48,069 nucleotides of DNA from the NCBI GenBank assembly GCA_036403515.1, contig DASWQV010000042.1:1-48069 (forward strand), read 5' to 3'. Positions 6,602-15,086 of this stretch are shown here, piece by piece. The position numbers and the translations under genes were made by a program. This DNA is from VRUE01 sp036403515. Its GTDB lineage: Bacteria > Actinomycetota > Thermoleophilia > Solirubrobacterales > 70-9. Numbering within the stretch: the first letter of the stretch is position 1; each line of letters opens with the position of its first letter. The notes beneath the pieces are model-generated. The model was not told the DNA's origin, did not search any database, and saw only the letters and a program-made list of their open reading frames with translations.

Positions 6602-8578
6602 CTCTCCTTGCTGGACCTCGGCGCGGATCGTTCCCGCCTCGTCGACCTCGGCTCTCCATTTGGGGGGCACCACGAAGGTCGCCTCGGGCAGCTCGAAGAT
6701 CGTTGGGCCCTCGGCGGCGATGTCGGCCGCCGGCTCGCCGCGCAGCACTCGCGTCTCCAGCCACTCTCCATCGAAGCGGACGCGCCGGGTGGTCTCCTCG
6801 ACCTGCCCTGCCGCCGCCTTTGGCCTGGGCCGTGGGCCAGGGCCAACCGTCGCCAGGCGAATGTGAACGAGGACGACCTCGCCATCGGGATCGCGGTGCC
6901 CGTAGCGCTCCTCGTGCAATCCCTCGAAGCGCTCGGCAAGCTCATCCGGGTCAGCCTCAGCGGAGCCCGGCACCGGCAGCTCAAAGGCCTGGCCGGCATA
7001 GCGCATCTCGTAGATCACCTCGGTCCGGTCATCCTTCCCACCAGCCAGAGCCGCGACCAGCCGATCGACCTCGGCGGCCACACGTTGGCGACTCAGGTCC
7101 GCGCCGCTCAACATCACGGTGCGGGTCGTGTCTCGACGGCGATCCGAGGCGCAGAGGCCCAGCGCCGAGAGCACGCCACCGGCGCGCGGACAGAGAATGC
7201 GCTCGATGCCAAGCTCGGTGGCGACCTCGGCAGCGTGCATCGGACCGGCGCCGCCGAACGGCAGTAGCGCGAAGCGACGTGGATCGACGCCGCGCTCGAC
7301 CGTGACGACGCGCAGGGCACGCACCATCTCCTGGTTGGCGATGCGGATGATCCCTTCAGCGGCCTCGGTCTCGCCGAGCTCGAGCTCGGCCGCCAGCTTG
7401 GCGACCGCGGCCCGCCCTGCCCCGGCGTCCAGGGGAACCCCACCGGCCAGCTCCGAGCTGGCGGCGAGCCGGCCGAGTAGAAGGTTGGCGTCGGTGACGG
7501 TCGGCTTGCCGCCACCGCGTCCGTAGCAAGCCGGGCCCGGGTCCGCCCCTGCCGATTGCGGACCGACGCGTAGCGCGCCGCCGCTGTCGCGCCAGCCGAT
7601 TGAGCCGCCGCCTGCGCCAACCGTGTGGACGTCGACCATCGGCAGCTGGATCGCCCGGCCGCCGATCGTGCGCGAGTCGGTGCGCCGCACCTTGCCGTTC
7701 TCAACCACGCAAACGTCGCAAGAGGTCCCGCCCATATCGAGCCCGAGCGCGTTGCCGTCGCCGGAGAGATCGGCGATCAGGCCGGCCCCGACGGCTCCAC
7801 CGGCCGGGCCCGAGAGGACGCTCCAGGCCCCCGCGCGGGCCGCATCGTCGGCACTTGCCACGCCGCCTGAGGACTGCATCACCAGCGGCTGGGGGAGTCC
7901 AACTGACGCCGCGGCCTTCCCGAGCCGCCCCAGGTAGCGGCCAAGCAGAGGAGAGAGGTAGGCATCAATCGCCGTGGTCGAGCAGCGCTCGTACTCGCGG
8001 AAGCGGGGCAGGACCTCGTGCGAGGCGGAGACGTGCAGCTCGGGGAGCTCGCGGCGCAGATGCGCGGCGATGCGCTGCTCATGTTCAGGGTCGAGATAGG
8101 AGAAGAGCAGGCAGATCGCCACCGATTCGGCGTCGCACTCACGCAGCAGCTCGGCGAGACGGCTCGGCTCTCCCTCAGCCAGAGGCTCGATGACGCCCTC
8201 GGGGCCGGTGCGCTCGGCTGCCTCGAAACGCAAATCAGGATCGATGAGCGGGACCGGCTTCGGGGCGCAGAGCCTGTAGAGCTGGGGACGATCCTGGCGG
8301 CCGATCTCGAGCAGGTCGCCGAAGCCGCGGGTGGTGATCAGCGCGGTGCGGGCGCCGCGTTCCTCGAGCAGCGCGTTGGTGCCGACCGTCATCCCATGGG
8401 CGAAGCTCACGACCTGGGAGGCATCCGCGCCGGCCCGTCCCAGCACCTCCTCCACCGCCGCGATCACCCCCTGCGACTGGTCCTCAGGCGTGGTCGGCAG
8501 CTTCGCGGTGTGGATTCGCTCGCCGTCGATCAGGACGGCGTCGGTGAAGGTCCCGCCTACGTCGACGCCGAGCAGCAT
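6587..8578 (-). CDS. hyuA: Hydantoinase A / oxoprolinase family subunit
   Basis: This 663-residue protein opens with MLLGVDVGGTFTDAVL, the phosphate-binding motif of the actin-like ATPase fold in HyuA. Later it has ALGLDMGGTSCDVCVV (the second phosphate loop), PMVDVHTVGAGGGSIGW and LLPFGGAGPMHAAEVA, all family signatures. Together with HyuB it should form an ATP-dependent hydantoinase or oxoprolinase-type enzyme opening a cyclic amide or carboxylating a ketone. The precise substrate is unknown. nadB ends 13 bases upstream on the same strand, so the two may share a transcript. Confidence 0.92.
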   Translation of the reverse strand: MLLGVDVGGTFTDAVLIDGERIHTAKLPTTPEDQSQGVIAAVEEVLGRAGADASQVVSFAHGMTVGTNALLEERGARTALITTRGFGDLLEIGRQDRPQLYRLCAPKPVPLIDPDLRFEAAERTGPEGVIEPLAEGEPSRLAELLRECDAESVAICLLFSYLDPEHEQRIAAHLRRELPELHVSASHEVLPRFREYERCSTTAIDAYLSPLLGRYLGRLGKAAASVGLPQPLVMQSSGGVASADDAARAGAWSVLSGPAGGAVGAGLIADLSGDGNALGLDMGGTSCDVCVVENGKVRRTDSRTIGGRAIQLPMVDVHTVGAGGGSIGWRDSGGALRVGPQSAGADPGPACYGRGGGKPTVTDANLLLGRLAASSELAGGVPLDAGAGRAAVAKLAAELELGETEAAEGIIRIANQEMVRALRVVTVERGVDPRRFALLPFGGAGPMHAAEVATELGIERILCPRAGGVLSALGLCASDRRRDTTRTVMLSGADLSRQRVAAEVDRLVAALAGGKDDRTEVIYEMRYAGQAFELPVPGSAEADPDELAERFEGLHEERYGHRDPDGEVVLVHIRLATVGPGPRPRPKAAAGQVEETTRRVRFDGEWLETRVLRGEPAADIAAEGPTIFELPEATFVVPPKWRAEVDEAGTIRAEVQQGEPWST

Positions 8579-8591
8579 GGGTTGACGCTAA

Positions 8592-10007
8592 CTAACGCCA
8601 GCTTTCGTGGCGGACCTCGTCATCAGCGCTGAAGAGCAGGTGGACGCCGTCGAGCTCCGGCTCCAAGGCGGGGAAGTCGGCGCGCAGGTGGCCACCGCGC
8701 GACTCCGGGCGCGCCAGCGCGCAGGCGGCAATCGCGGCGGCGAGGGGATAGGGATCGGCCAGCAGCTGCCCGAGCTGCTCCTCGCGGCGCATCGGGCCGG
8801 CAAGGGCCCAGACGGCGTCGCGCGTCGCCTCTGCGGGAGGCTCGAAGCGCCAGGCCGTCGGCTCTGGACGGCTGGATGGCGACGCTTCTTCCAATGCCGC
8901 CGCCGCGGCCCGGCCTCCGAAAACGAAGCACTCGCTGAGCGAGTTGGAGGCGAGTCGATTCGCCCCATGCAGGCCGGTGCACGAGCACTCGCCGACCGCG
9001 AGGAGGCCAGGCAGCGAGGAACGGCCGTCAAGGTCCACCGCGATGCCTCCCATCATGTAGTGCGCGGCGGGAGCGACTGGGACCGGCTCGGCGCCTGGAT
9101 CGAGGCCGGCGTCGATCAGTGACTCGAATACGTTGGGGAAGCGGGAAGGGTCGACTCCACGCAGGTCCAGCCTGACCGCAGCCGTGCCGTCGGCCTCGAG
9201 CCGGTCGAGGATCGCCGCCGTCACCGCATCGCGCGGCGCCAGCTCGTCGGTGAAGCGGCGCCCGGCGCCGTCGAGCAGCGTCGCGCCCTCGCCGCGCACC
9301 GCCTCGGTGATCAGCAATCCATCGAAGCGAGTGCCGGGGAGGGCCAGGGCGGTCGGGTGGAACTGGCAGAACTCGAGGTCGGCGAGCTCGGCGCCCGCAG
9401 CCGCGGCCATCGTCGGACCCGCCCCGATCGCTCCCCGAGGATTGCTCGTCCGCCGCCACAGCGCGGCCGCCCCGCCCGTCGCAAGGACGGTGGCTGGGGC
9501 GGCGATCCGTCCCTCCTCGGTGAGCAAGCCGTGACAGCGCTCGCGGTCGCTCCAGAGCGCAGTCATCGAGGCCCGCTCGCGCACCTCGATGCCCGGCTCG
9601 GCGGCGACCATCGCCGCGAGCTTCGAGGTGATCTCGTGACCGGTCGCGCTGCCGCCGGAGTGGACTATGCGGCGGCGGGTGTGCCCTCCCTCGAGACCGA
9701 GCGATAGCTCGCCATCGGGCTCGAGGTCGAAGACAACCCCGCGCCGGCGCAGCTCTGCCACCGCAGCGGGCGCCTCGTCGACCAAGACCTGGACCGCTGA
9801 GGGCCGGCAGAGCCCGCGGCCGGCGGCGATCGTGTCGGCCGCGTGCTGGGCCGGCGAATCGCCGGGCTCCAGCGCCGCCGCCAGCCCACCCTGGGCCCAG
9901 AAGCTGGCGCTCTGCGAAAGTGGCGTGCGCGAAACCAGGCAGACCGCGCCGCCCTGCTCCGCCGCCTGCAGGGCGGTCCACAGCCCAGCAGCGCCGCCGC
10001 CAACCAC
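8592..10007 (-). CDS. nadB: L-aspartate oxidase (NAD biosynthesis)
   Basis: This is a FAD flavoprotein of the succinate dehydrogenase/NadB family: VGGGAAGLWTALQAAEQG (FAD loop), SASFWAQGGLAAAL, HSGGSATGHEI, and the active-site region CQFHPTALALPG...LITEAVRGEGA. NadB oxidises L-aspartate to iminoaspartate, the first step of de novo NAD synthesis. Only a GTG at 10007 is a usual start, but it would cut into the first beta strand: upstream in-frame codons read E-F-D-V-A just before V-V-G-G-G. The natural start may be the ATA at 10037, which overlaps the TAG stop of the preceding gene. No nadA or nadC lies nearby. Confidence 0.9.
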   Translation of the reverse strand: MVGGGAAGLWTALQAAEQGGAVCLVSRTPLSQSASFWAQGGLAAALEPGDSPAQHAADTIAAGRGLCRPSAVQVLVDEAPAAVAELRRRGVVFDLEPDGELSLGLEGGHTRRRIVHSGGSATGHEITSKLAAMVAAEPGIEVRERASMTALWSDRERCHGLLTEEGRIAAPATVLATGGAAALWRRTSNPRGAIGAGPTMAAAAGAELADLEFCQFHPTALALPGTRFDGLLITEAVRGEGATLLDGAGRRFTDELAPRDAVTAAILDRLEADGTAAVRLDLRGVDPSRFPNVFESLIDAGLDPGAEPVPVAPAAHYMMGGIAVDLDGRSSLPGLLAVGECSCTGLHGANRLASNSLSECFVFGGRAAAAALEEASPSSRPEPTAWRFEPPAEATRDAVWALAGPMRREEQLGQLLADPYPLAAAIAACALARPESRGGHLRADFPALEPELDGVHLLFSADDEVRHESWR

Positions 10008-10033
10008 GGCGACGTCGAACTCGGCGCTGCCGG

Positions 10034-10483
10034 CTATTGCCCGCCCGCCTCTCGACGAATCGTCTCTACCTGCCCGCGAAGCCAGGCAGCAGCAGCCTCG
10101 CGCGCCCGCGCCCGCTCCTCGTCGATCGCCCCCTCGGCCGCGGCGGCGCGCTTTTCGGCGTCGTCGACACGTTTCTCCGCCGCCTCCGCCTGGGCCTCGA
10201 TTTCCGCCAAGCGACCCTCGGCCTCGGCGACCACCCGGTCCTTGGCCTCGCGCTCGCGGCGCAGCTCTTCAGCGTGGGCGAGCCGTAGCGCCTCGAGGGC
10301 CTCGGAAGCGCGGGCGCGCTCCTTCTCCAGGTCAGTCTCCAGCGCTTCGATCTCCGCCGCCACCCGCTTCTCGGCGCTGCTGGCGGCGGCCGCGGCCTCC
10401 TCCAGGCGCTTCTTGGCCATCTCGACCTGGGCGCTGAGATCTTTGCCGCTGGGCTGGCCTACCGGCTCGCTCATCGGGCTCAA
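10034..10483 (-). CDS. Coiled-coil protein of unknown function
   Basis: This 149-residue protein is almost wholly helical, with heptad-like Ala/Glu/Arg/Lys sequence from about residue 15 to 140 (AEKRVAAEIEALETDLEKERARASEALEALRLAHAEEL...). I recognise no domain. The TTG start overlaps the stop of the glycosyltransferase gene (TTGA), the same coupling used elsewhere in this window; an ATG three codons later is possible. It is followed directly by nadB. The low-complexity composition makes homology unsafe. Confidence 0.65.
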   Translation of the reverse strand: MSPMSEPVGQPSGKDLSAQVEMAKKRLEEAAAAASSAEKRVAAEIEALETDLEKERARASEALEALRLAHAEELRREREAKDRVVAEAEGRLAEIEAQAEAAEKRVDDAEKRAAAAEGAIDEERARAREAAAAWLRGQVETIRREAGGQ

Positions 10484-11430
10484 TCTATTACGGAGCCAGC
10501 GAGGACGGCGCGGTAGGCCTCCAGCGTTCGCTGCGCCATTCGCCCGGCCGAGAGTGTCGCGGCCCGGGCGGCCCCCGCGACCCGTGGATCGGAGGACTCC
10601 AACAGCGGCTTGGCGGCGGCGGTCCAGGCGGCCACGTCAAAGGGGGCGCAGAGGGCGCCGCGCACGCCACCCAAGGCGTAGGGCGCGATGCCAACGGGCG
10701 TGGAGAGCACCGGCACGTCGCAGGCGAGGGCCTCGATCGCGGCGAGGCCGAAGCCCTCATAGTCGGAGGTCACGAGGACGGCGTTCGCGGCGTTGATCCA
10801 GAGCGGCATCTGCTCCGGCTCGATCGAGCCGCCGGTCAGCAGCTCCACGTCGCAGGCGCGCGCCACCTCTGCGGCGCGGTCGTGGCGCTTCTCGGGGCGG
10901 GCCGGGTTGGCCGGGAAGAGCAGGAACCGACCGCCGGCGTCCAGGCCAAGCTGGCGGCGGGCATCTGCCCGCGGTATCCGCCCGAAGCGGTCGAGGTCGG
11001 GACCGCAGGGAAGCACGGCCGAGCTGGGGACAGGGGGCAGGCCCGGACGGCCGCCTTCTGGCCTGAAGAGGGCACGCGATACGGCGGCGACGAGGTCCGC
11101 GCGCCAGGCAAGGCGCCGCGAAAGCGGTCCGACGATCCAATGCCGCACGTCGGTGCCGTGAAAGCTGATCACCAACGGTCGCGCTCCAGCAAGCCGCGCG
11201 CACCAGCCGACCAGCCCGTAGTGGGCATGGACGAGGTCGAAGTGCTTGTGCCGAAGCAGCTTTCGCAAGCGCCGCGTGGCCGGGATGTACCCGCCCTTGC
11301 CGGGCCGGAATTCGAAAAGCTCGATCTCGGCGCCGCCCCGGCGCATCTCGTCGACCTGGTCGCGGATCCAGCGGCCCCGCTGCGGCGCCGCATCGTCGGG
11401 CACGAAATTGGTGACGACCAGCACGCGCAT
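10480..11430 (-). CDS. Glycosyltransferase, GT4-like
   Basis: This protein of about 316 residues has a GT-B fold. It begins MRVLVVTNFVPDDAAPQRGRW, has an HAHYGLVGWCA / ISFHGTDVR acceptor domain, then FPANPARPEKRHDRAAEVA and the donor-binding signature SDYEGFGLAAIEALACDVPVLST. The E-x7-E motif of retaining GT4 enzymes is seen. Donor and acceptor sugars cannot be inferred. The start at 11430 fits the family start; a TACCCT box 7 bases upstream suggests a leaderless transcript. It heads the coupled row glycosyltransferase, coiled-coil protein, nadB. Confidence 0.88.
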   Translation of the reverse strand: MRVLVVTNFVPDDAAPQRGRWIRDQVDEMRRGGAEIELFEFRPGKGGYIPATRRLRKLLRHKHFDLVHAHYGLVGWCARLAGARPLVISFHGTDVRHWIVGPLSRRLAWRADLVAAVSRALFRPEGGRPGLPPVPSSAVLPCGPDLDRFGRIPRADARRQLGLDAGGRFLLFPANPARPEKRHDRAAEVARACDVELLTGGSIEPEQMPLWINAANAVLVTSDYEGFGLAAIEALACDVPVLSTPVGIAPYALGGVRGALCAPFDVAAWTAAAKPLLESSDPRVAGAARAATLSAGRMAQRTLEAYRAVLAGSVID

Positions 11431-11437
11431 GCGGCTG

Positions 11438-11443
11438 AGGGTA
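11438..11443 (-). promoter_or_regulatory. -10-like box (TACCCT) before the glycosyltransferase
   Basis: On the minus strand TACCCT ends 7 bases before the ATG at 11430, and no Shine-Dalgarno site is present. This is consistent with transcription starting at or near the start codon. Confidence 0.4.
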
Positions 11444-11589
11444 TCCGCGGCGGCCGGCGGCGGGATCGGCGGCAGATGGGTCGCAGCGAGCGTTCGGTGG
11501 CGCAAGCGTCACAGACTCGTTGCACTCAGGTCTAGATCGGCGCGTCGCCGCTCTTGAGCATTGGCCTCCAACCGCGAAAGGAGGCATCG

Positions 11590-11838
11590 ATGTTCTACAT
11601 GGCGATGGGCTATTTCCACGCAGCCGTCGAGCGAAGGCTGCGGGCGATCCGCGACCTGATCGGTGGCGAGGAGGGCCAGGGGACGGTCGAGTACGTCGGC
11701 CTGATTCTGCTCGTCTCCTTGCTGATGGTGGGGATGGTGGCCGCAATGAAGGGCTTCAACGGAAAGCAGGGAACCGAGCTCGCCGACGTGATCGTCAACA
11801 AGATCAAGGAGGCGGTCGACAAGGTGGCCTTCAAATGA
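11590..11838 (+). CDS. Flp-type (type IVb) pilin
   Basis: This 82-residue protein has a short cytoplasmic leader and the pilin signature EEGQGTVEYVGLILLVSLLMVGMVAAM (about 28-54). In Flp pilins the prepilin peptidase cuts just before the conserved Q/G-x-VEY segment, and the hydrophobic helix packs into the pilus. The ATG at 11590 was chosen for its strong AAAGGAGG site at 11577-11584. No Tad assembly genes (TadA, TadB, TadC, peptidase) lie in the window, so this pilin gene stands alone. A strong hairpin follows 10 bases after the stop. Confidence 0.85.
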   Translation: MFYMAMGYFHAAVERRLRAIRDLIGGEEGQGTVEYVGLILLVSLLMVGMVAAMKGFNGKQGTELADVIVNKIKEAVDKVAFK

Positions 11839-11848
11839 GGGTGGAGGT

Positions 11849-11872
11849 GGAGCGGCCCATGCGGGCCGCTCC
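11849..11872 (+). terminator. Hairpin terminator after the pilin gene
   Basis: GGAGCGGCCC (11849-11858) pairs perfectly with GGGCCGCTCC (11863-11872) around the 4-base loop ATGC, 10 bases past the pilin stop. There is no long U tract, as is common in high-GC actinobacteria. It separates the pilin from vapBC. Confidence 0.7.
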
Positions 11873-11954
11873 CACGCCAATTCCCGCCTTGAGGCCGCCG
11901 GTTGAATCCGTGCGGGGCAGGATGGCGCGGATTCCGTCTGGGGCAGTGGGTACG

Positions 11955-11965
11955 CTGTATTACAG
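11955..11965 (+). promoter_or_regulatory. Palindromic operator/promoter of vapBC
   Basis: CTGTATTACAG is a perfect 11-base palindrome ending one base before the vapB ATG. An AT-rich palindrome at the start of a toxin-antitoxin operon is a natural binding site for the antitoxin's ribbon-helix-helix domain. A weaker inverted repeat, GAATCCG/CGGATTC, lies at 11904-11934. Confidence 0.5.
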
Positions 11966-11966
11966 T

Positions 11967-12203
11967 ATGAGGCATCGGACCCAGCTATATCTAGACGAGG
12001 GCCAGTACCGCTGGCTGAAGCAGCGCGCCGGGGCGGCGGGAAGCATCGCCGCTGTCGTGCGCGAGCTGATCGACGCAGAGCGCGCTCGCGGCGTTGACCC
12101 GGCTGCCGATCCGCTGCTCAGCTATCTCGTCGACGAGACGCCTGGCAAAGGTCGCGAGGGGACCAGCGTCAGCAGCTTGGACCGCGACCTCTACGGCCCA
12201 TGA
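11967..12203 (+). CDS. vapB: VapB-type antitoxin
   Basis: This 78-residue protein begins MRHRTQLYLDEGQYRWLKQRAGAAGSIAAVVRELIDAER, a ribbon-helix-helix pattern: a beta strand with alternating polar residues followed by two helices. The charged C-terminal tail probably wraps the toxin. The ATG at 11967 is preferred because it begins the domain and directly follows the operator palindrome. Its TGA stop overlaps the toxin's ATG (ATGA), the typical coupling of antitoxin and toxin. It should repress its own operon and neutralise VapC. Confidence 0.85.
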   Translation: MRHRTQLYLDEGQYRWLKQRAGAAGSIAAVVRELIDAERARGVDPAADPLLSYLVDETPGKGREGTSVSSLDRDLYGP

Positions 12204-12619
12204 AGTCGGTCTTCATCGACACCAGCGCCTTCGTCGCGCTGCGCAATTCCTCGGAGGCTGAGCACGAGCGGGCGCGATCGGCGCTCGCCGGCTTGATCTC
12301 CGAGGGGGTTGCGCTTTTCACGTCGAACTATGTCTTCGCCGAGACCTATACGGCGTTGATGGTTCGCGTCGGTCGCGGCGAGGCGATCGAGTGGGGGCGG
12401 CGGTTTCGCGGCGGCGGGGCGATCGATCTCGTTCACCTCGACCGGCCCACCGAGGAAAGGGCCTGGGAGATCCTCGAACGCCACGACGACAAGCGCTGGA
12501 GCTACGTCGATGCAACCTCGTTCGCGCTGATCGAGCGCGACGGCGGGGATGAGGCTTTTGCCTTCGATGCCCATTTCAGCCAGCGTGGACTGAATGTTCT
12601 ACCAAAAGGAATTTCTTGA
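12200..12619 (+). CDS. vapC: VapC-type PIN-domain ribonuclease toxin
   Basis: This 139-residue PIN-domain protein carries the expected acidic metal site: Asp7 in FIDTSAF, Glu48 in YVFAETYTAL, Asp104 in YVDATSFALIE and Asp123 in FDAHFSQRGL. VapC toxins cut RNA, often tRNA or the sarcin-ricin loop; the target cannot be predicted here. Length and gene order (antitoxin first, 4-base overlap) match type II VapBC modules. The gene is intact with all catalytic residues, so the module is probably functional. Confidence 0.9.
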   Translation: MKSVFIDTSAFVALRNSSEAEHERARSALAGLISEGVALFTSNYVFAETYTALMVRVGRGEAIEWGRRFRGGGAIDLVHLDRPTEERAWEILERHDDKRWSYVDATSFALIERDGGDEAFAFDAHFSQRGLNVLPKGIS

Positions 12620-12713
12620 CTGATCAGGGCTAGCGTGCCTATGCTCTTGCAAGGCTCGCGAGGCGCCGGGTTTGTCCCCCCGAGTGTCATAGGGCTACCC
12701 CCAGTGGGCAGGG

Positions 12714-12736
12714 AGGGTCGCGTTTATCGCGGCCCT
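12714..12736 (+). terminator. Hairpin after vapC
   Basis: AGGGTCGCG and CGCGGCCCT form a 9-bp stem (one G-U pair) with loop TTTAT, followed by a smaller CCGC-GTTT-GCGG hairpin at 12738-12749. They lie between vapC and rph and probably end vapBC transcription. The rest of 12620-12788 shows no gene. Confidence 0.5.
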
Positions 12737-12775
12737 TCCGCGTTTGCGGGGACGGTCGTGGGGCCGCCACTGACT

Positions 12776-12781
12776 TAGACT
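12776..12781 (+). promoter_or_regulatory. -10-like box (TAGACT) before rph
   Basis: TAGACT ends 7 bases before the rph ATG, and no ribosome site is visible. This is consistent with a leaderless message. Confidence 0.45.
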
Positions 12782-12788
12782 CGCGCCC

Positions 12789-13514
12789 ATGCCCGCCTCC
12801 CGCAGCTACGACCGCGCCCCCGCTGATATTCGACCAGTCACGATCGACCCCGGTTTCGTCGACACGGCCGACGGCTCGGCGCTGATCACGCTCGGCCGCA
12901 CCAGGGTGATCTGCACGGCCTCGGTCAATGCCACGGTGCCGCGCTGGATGCAGGGCCGCGGCAAAGGCTGGGTCACGGCCGAGTACGCGATGCTGCCCGC
13001 CTCGACCGGCGATCGCAAGCAGCGCGACATCGCCAAGGGCAAGCAGGATGGCCGCGGGGTCGAGATCCAGCGCTTGATCGGCCGCTCACTGCGGGTCGTC
13101 GTCGACTTCCGGGCGCTTGGCGAACGCAGCGTCTACGTCGATTGCGATGTGCTCCAGGCCGATGGTGGGACCCGTTGCGCGGCGATCACCGGCGGTTACG
13201 TTGCCCTTCGCCTCGCCCTGCAGAAGCTGATCGATGCCGGTGAGATCGAGCAGATGCCGCTGAGCGGATCGGTTGCCGCGGTCAGCGTCGGCATGGTCGA
13301 CGGCCGGGCTCTTTGTGACCTCGACTACTCCGAGGACTCGACCGCCGAGGTCGACGCCAACGTTGTGATGACCGGTGACGGTGGCCTGGTTGAGGTCCAG
13401 GCGACGGCCGAGCGCACGCCGCTGTCGCGGACCTCGCTCGACGAGCTCCTCGGCCTCGCCGAGTTGGGGATCTCGCGGCTGCGGGGGGTGCAGGAAAAGG
13501 TGGCCGGTGGGTAG
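12789..13514 (+). CDS. rph: Ribonuclease PH
   Basis: This 241-residue protein has the full RNase PH pattern: RP(V)TIDPGFVDTADGSALITLGRTRVICTASV near the start, then EYAMLPAST, RLIGRSLR, DCDVLQADGGTRCAAITGGYVAL and the late DLDYSEDSTAEVDANVVMTG. The enzyme trims tRNA 3' ends by phosphorolysis. The pair rph-rdgB is a widely conserved arrangement, and rdgB follows 20 bases downstream. Confidence 0.95.
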   Translation: MPASRSYDRAPADIRPVTIDPGFVDTADGSALITLGRTRVICTASVNATVPRWMQGRGKGWVTAEYAMLPASTGDRKQRDIAKGKQDGRGVEIQRLIGRSLRVVVDFRALGERSVYVDCDVLQADGGTRCAAITGGYVALRLALQKLIDAGEIEQMPLSGSVAAVSVGMVDGRALCDLDYSEDSTAEVDANVVMTGDGGLVEVQATAERTPLSRTSLDELLGLAELGISRLRGVQEKVAGG

Positions 13515-13534
13515 CTCCCTGAGCGGGTGATCGG

Positions 13535-14134
13535 TTGATCTTCGCTACCGCCAACAAGCACAAGCTGCGCGAGATCCGTGAACTGCTGCCGGAGATCGAG
13601 ATCGAGGCGTTGCCGGATGGCGTCGAGCTGCCCGCCGAGGAAGGCGATTCTTTTGCCGAGATCGCCCTCGAGAAGGCCAGGGCGGCGCACCTGGCGAGCG
13701 GCGCGGCGGCGATCGGCGACGACTCGGGAATCGAGGCGATGGGCCTGGGGGGCCGGCCTGGGATCCACTCGGCCCGCTATGGCGGTCCTGGCGCCAGCGA
13801 CGAGCAGAACCTGGCCAAGCTCTTGCGCGAGGTCGCCGCCGCCGGTGAGGACCGCCGCGCCGCCTATCACTGCGCCCTGGCGTTGATCGAGGCGGACGGG
13901 TCCGAGCACGTCTTCGAGGCGCGCTGTGAGGGCTACCTGAGCCAGGAGGCGCGCGGTGAGGGCGGCTTCGGCTATGACCCAGCCTTCGTCCCCGACGAGA
14001 CCGGCGCCGATGACCGGCGCACGATGTCGGAGCTGAGCCAGGCGGAGAAGAATGAGATCAGCCACCGCGGCCGGGCCGCACGGCTGCTCGCCGCTCATCT
14101 GGGCGCCAACGAGGCGGCGTCCCGGCCCAGATGA
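13535..14134 (+). CDS. rdgB: XTP/dITP diphosphatase (RdgB/HAM1)
   Basis: This 199-residue Ham1-like protein has MIFATANKHKLREIRELLP (substrate loop T-x-N-x-x-K), the FAEIALEKARAAHLASG helix, GDDSGIEAMGLGGRPGIHSARY and GFGYDPAFVPDE. It hydrolyses non-canonical purine triphosphates (XTP, ITP, dITP) to monophosphates, keeping them out of nucleic acids. The start is a TTG at 13535, the only one fitting the family start. The stop overlaps the ATG of the next gene (ATGA). Confidence 0.93.
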   Translation: MIFATANKHKLREIRELLPEIEIEALPDGVELPAEEGDSFAEIALEKARAAHLASGAAAIGDDSGIEAMGLGGRPGIHSARYGGPGASDEQNLAKLLREVAAAGEDRRAAYHCALALIEADGSEHVFEARCEGYLSQEARGEGGFGYDPAFVPDETGADDRRTMSELSQAEKNEISHRGRAARLLAAHLGANEAASRPR

Positions 14135-15042
14135 TCCACACCAAGAGCGGCGCCGCGGCACTGTCGATCGCCTCGAACGCGCTGCTGATCGCGATCAAGC
14201 TGGCCGCGGGAGCGATCACCGGCTCGATCGCGATCCTCACCGAGGCGGTCCACTCGCTGATCGACCTCGTCGCCTCGGTTGTCGCCTTCGTCTCTGTGCG
14301 CAAGGCCGACGAGCCGGCTGACGCCGACCATCCCTACGGCCACGAGAAGGTCGAGAGCCTGGCGGCGACGATCGAGGGCCTGCTGATCCTGCTCGGGGCG
14401 GCGATCATCATCTACGAGGCGACCCACAGGCTGGTCGTCGGCGCCGAGGTGGAGACGCTTGGGGTCGGGATCGCGGTGATGGGCTTCTCGGTGCTGGCAA
14501 ACCTGGCCGTCTCGACCGTGCTCTCTCGTCAGGCGAGGGCTTACGACTCCCCGGCGCTGGAAGGCGATGCCGCCCATCTGCGCACCGATGCCCTGACCTC
14601 GACCGGCGTCGTCGTCGGCCTCGGCCTGGTCAAGATCACCGGCAACGCCGCCTTCGACTCGATCACGGCGCTCGCCGTGGCGGCGGCCATCGTCGTGGCG
14701 GGAATCCGGATCATCCGGCGCTCCTCAGGGGTGCTCGTCGACGAAGCCCTGCCCGATGAGGAGATGGACCGAATCGAGGCGGCGATTGCCTCCGCGCGCA
14801 CACCCGAGGTCGCCGGCTACCACAAGCTTCGTGCCCGGAGGGCCGGCAGTCGCCGCTACATCGACCTCCACGTCCAGTACCGGTCGGGCACGACCCTGGA
14901 GCGAGCCCACGAGCTGGCCCACGCAATGCGCGCCTCGATCGAGACTGACATCACGCGGGCCGAGGTGCTGATTCACGTCGAGCCGGAGACGTCGTTGCGC
15001 GATCCAGACCGGGCTCGGTCCGGGCCCTTCCGCGCCGGGTAG
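14131..15042 (+). CDS. Cation diffusion facilitator (CDF) metal transporter
   Basis: This 303-residue CDF protein has six predicted helices in the first 200 residues and a C-terminal cytoplasmic ferredoxin-like domain. Metal-site pairs HxxxD occur in helix 2 (His41/Asp45, EAVHSLIDL) and helix 5 (His149/Asp153, AHLRTDALTS). The loop DHPYGHEKVE is a family hallmark. Such antiporters export Zn, Fe, Co or Mn in exchange for protons; two HxxxD sites fit Zn-type members, but the ion is not certain. It is translationally coupled to rdgB by a 4-base overlap. Confidence 0.9.
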   Translation: MIHTKSGAAALSIASNALLIAIKLAAGAITGSIAILTEAVHSLIDLVASVVAFVSVRKADEPADADHPYGHEKVESLAATIEGLLILLGAAIIIYEATHRLVVGAEVETLGVGIAVMGFSVLANLAVSTVLSRQARAYDSPALEGDAAHLRTDALTSTGVVVGLGLVKITGNAAFDSITALAVAAAIVVAGIRIIRRSSGVLVDEALPDEEMDRIEAAIASARTPEVAGYHKLRARRAGSRRYIDLHVQYRSGTTLERAHELAHAMRASIETDITRAEVLIHVEPETSLRDPDRARSGPFRAG

Positions 15043-15086
15043 GGGACGGCGGGCTTGCCTTCCGCGGAAAGTGAGGCTCCTAGCGC

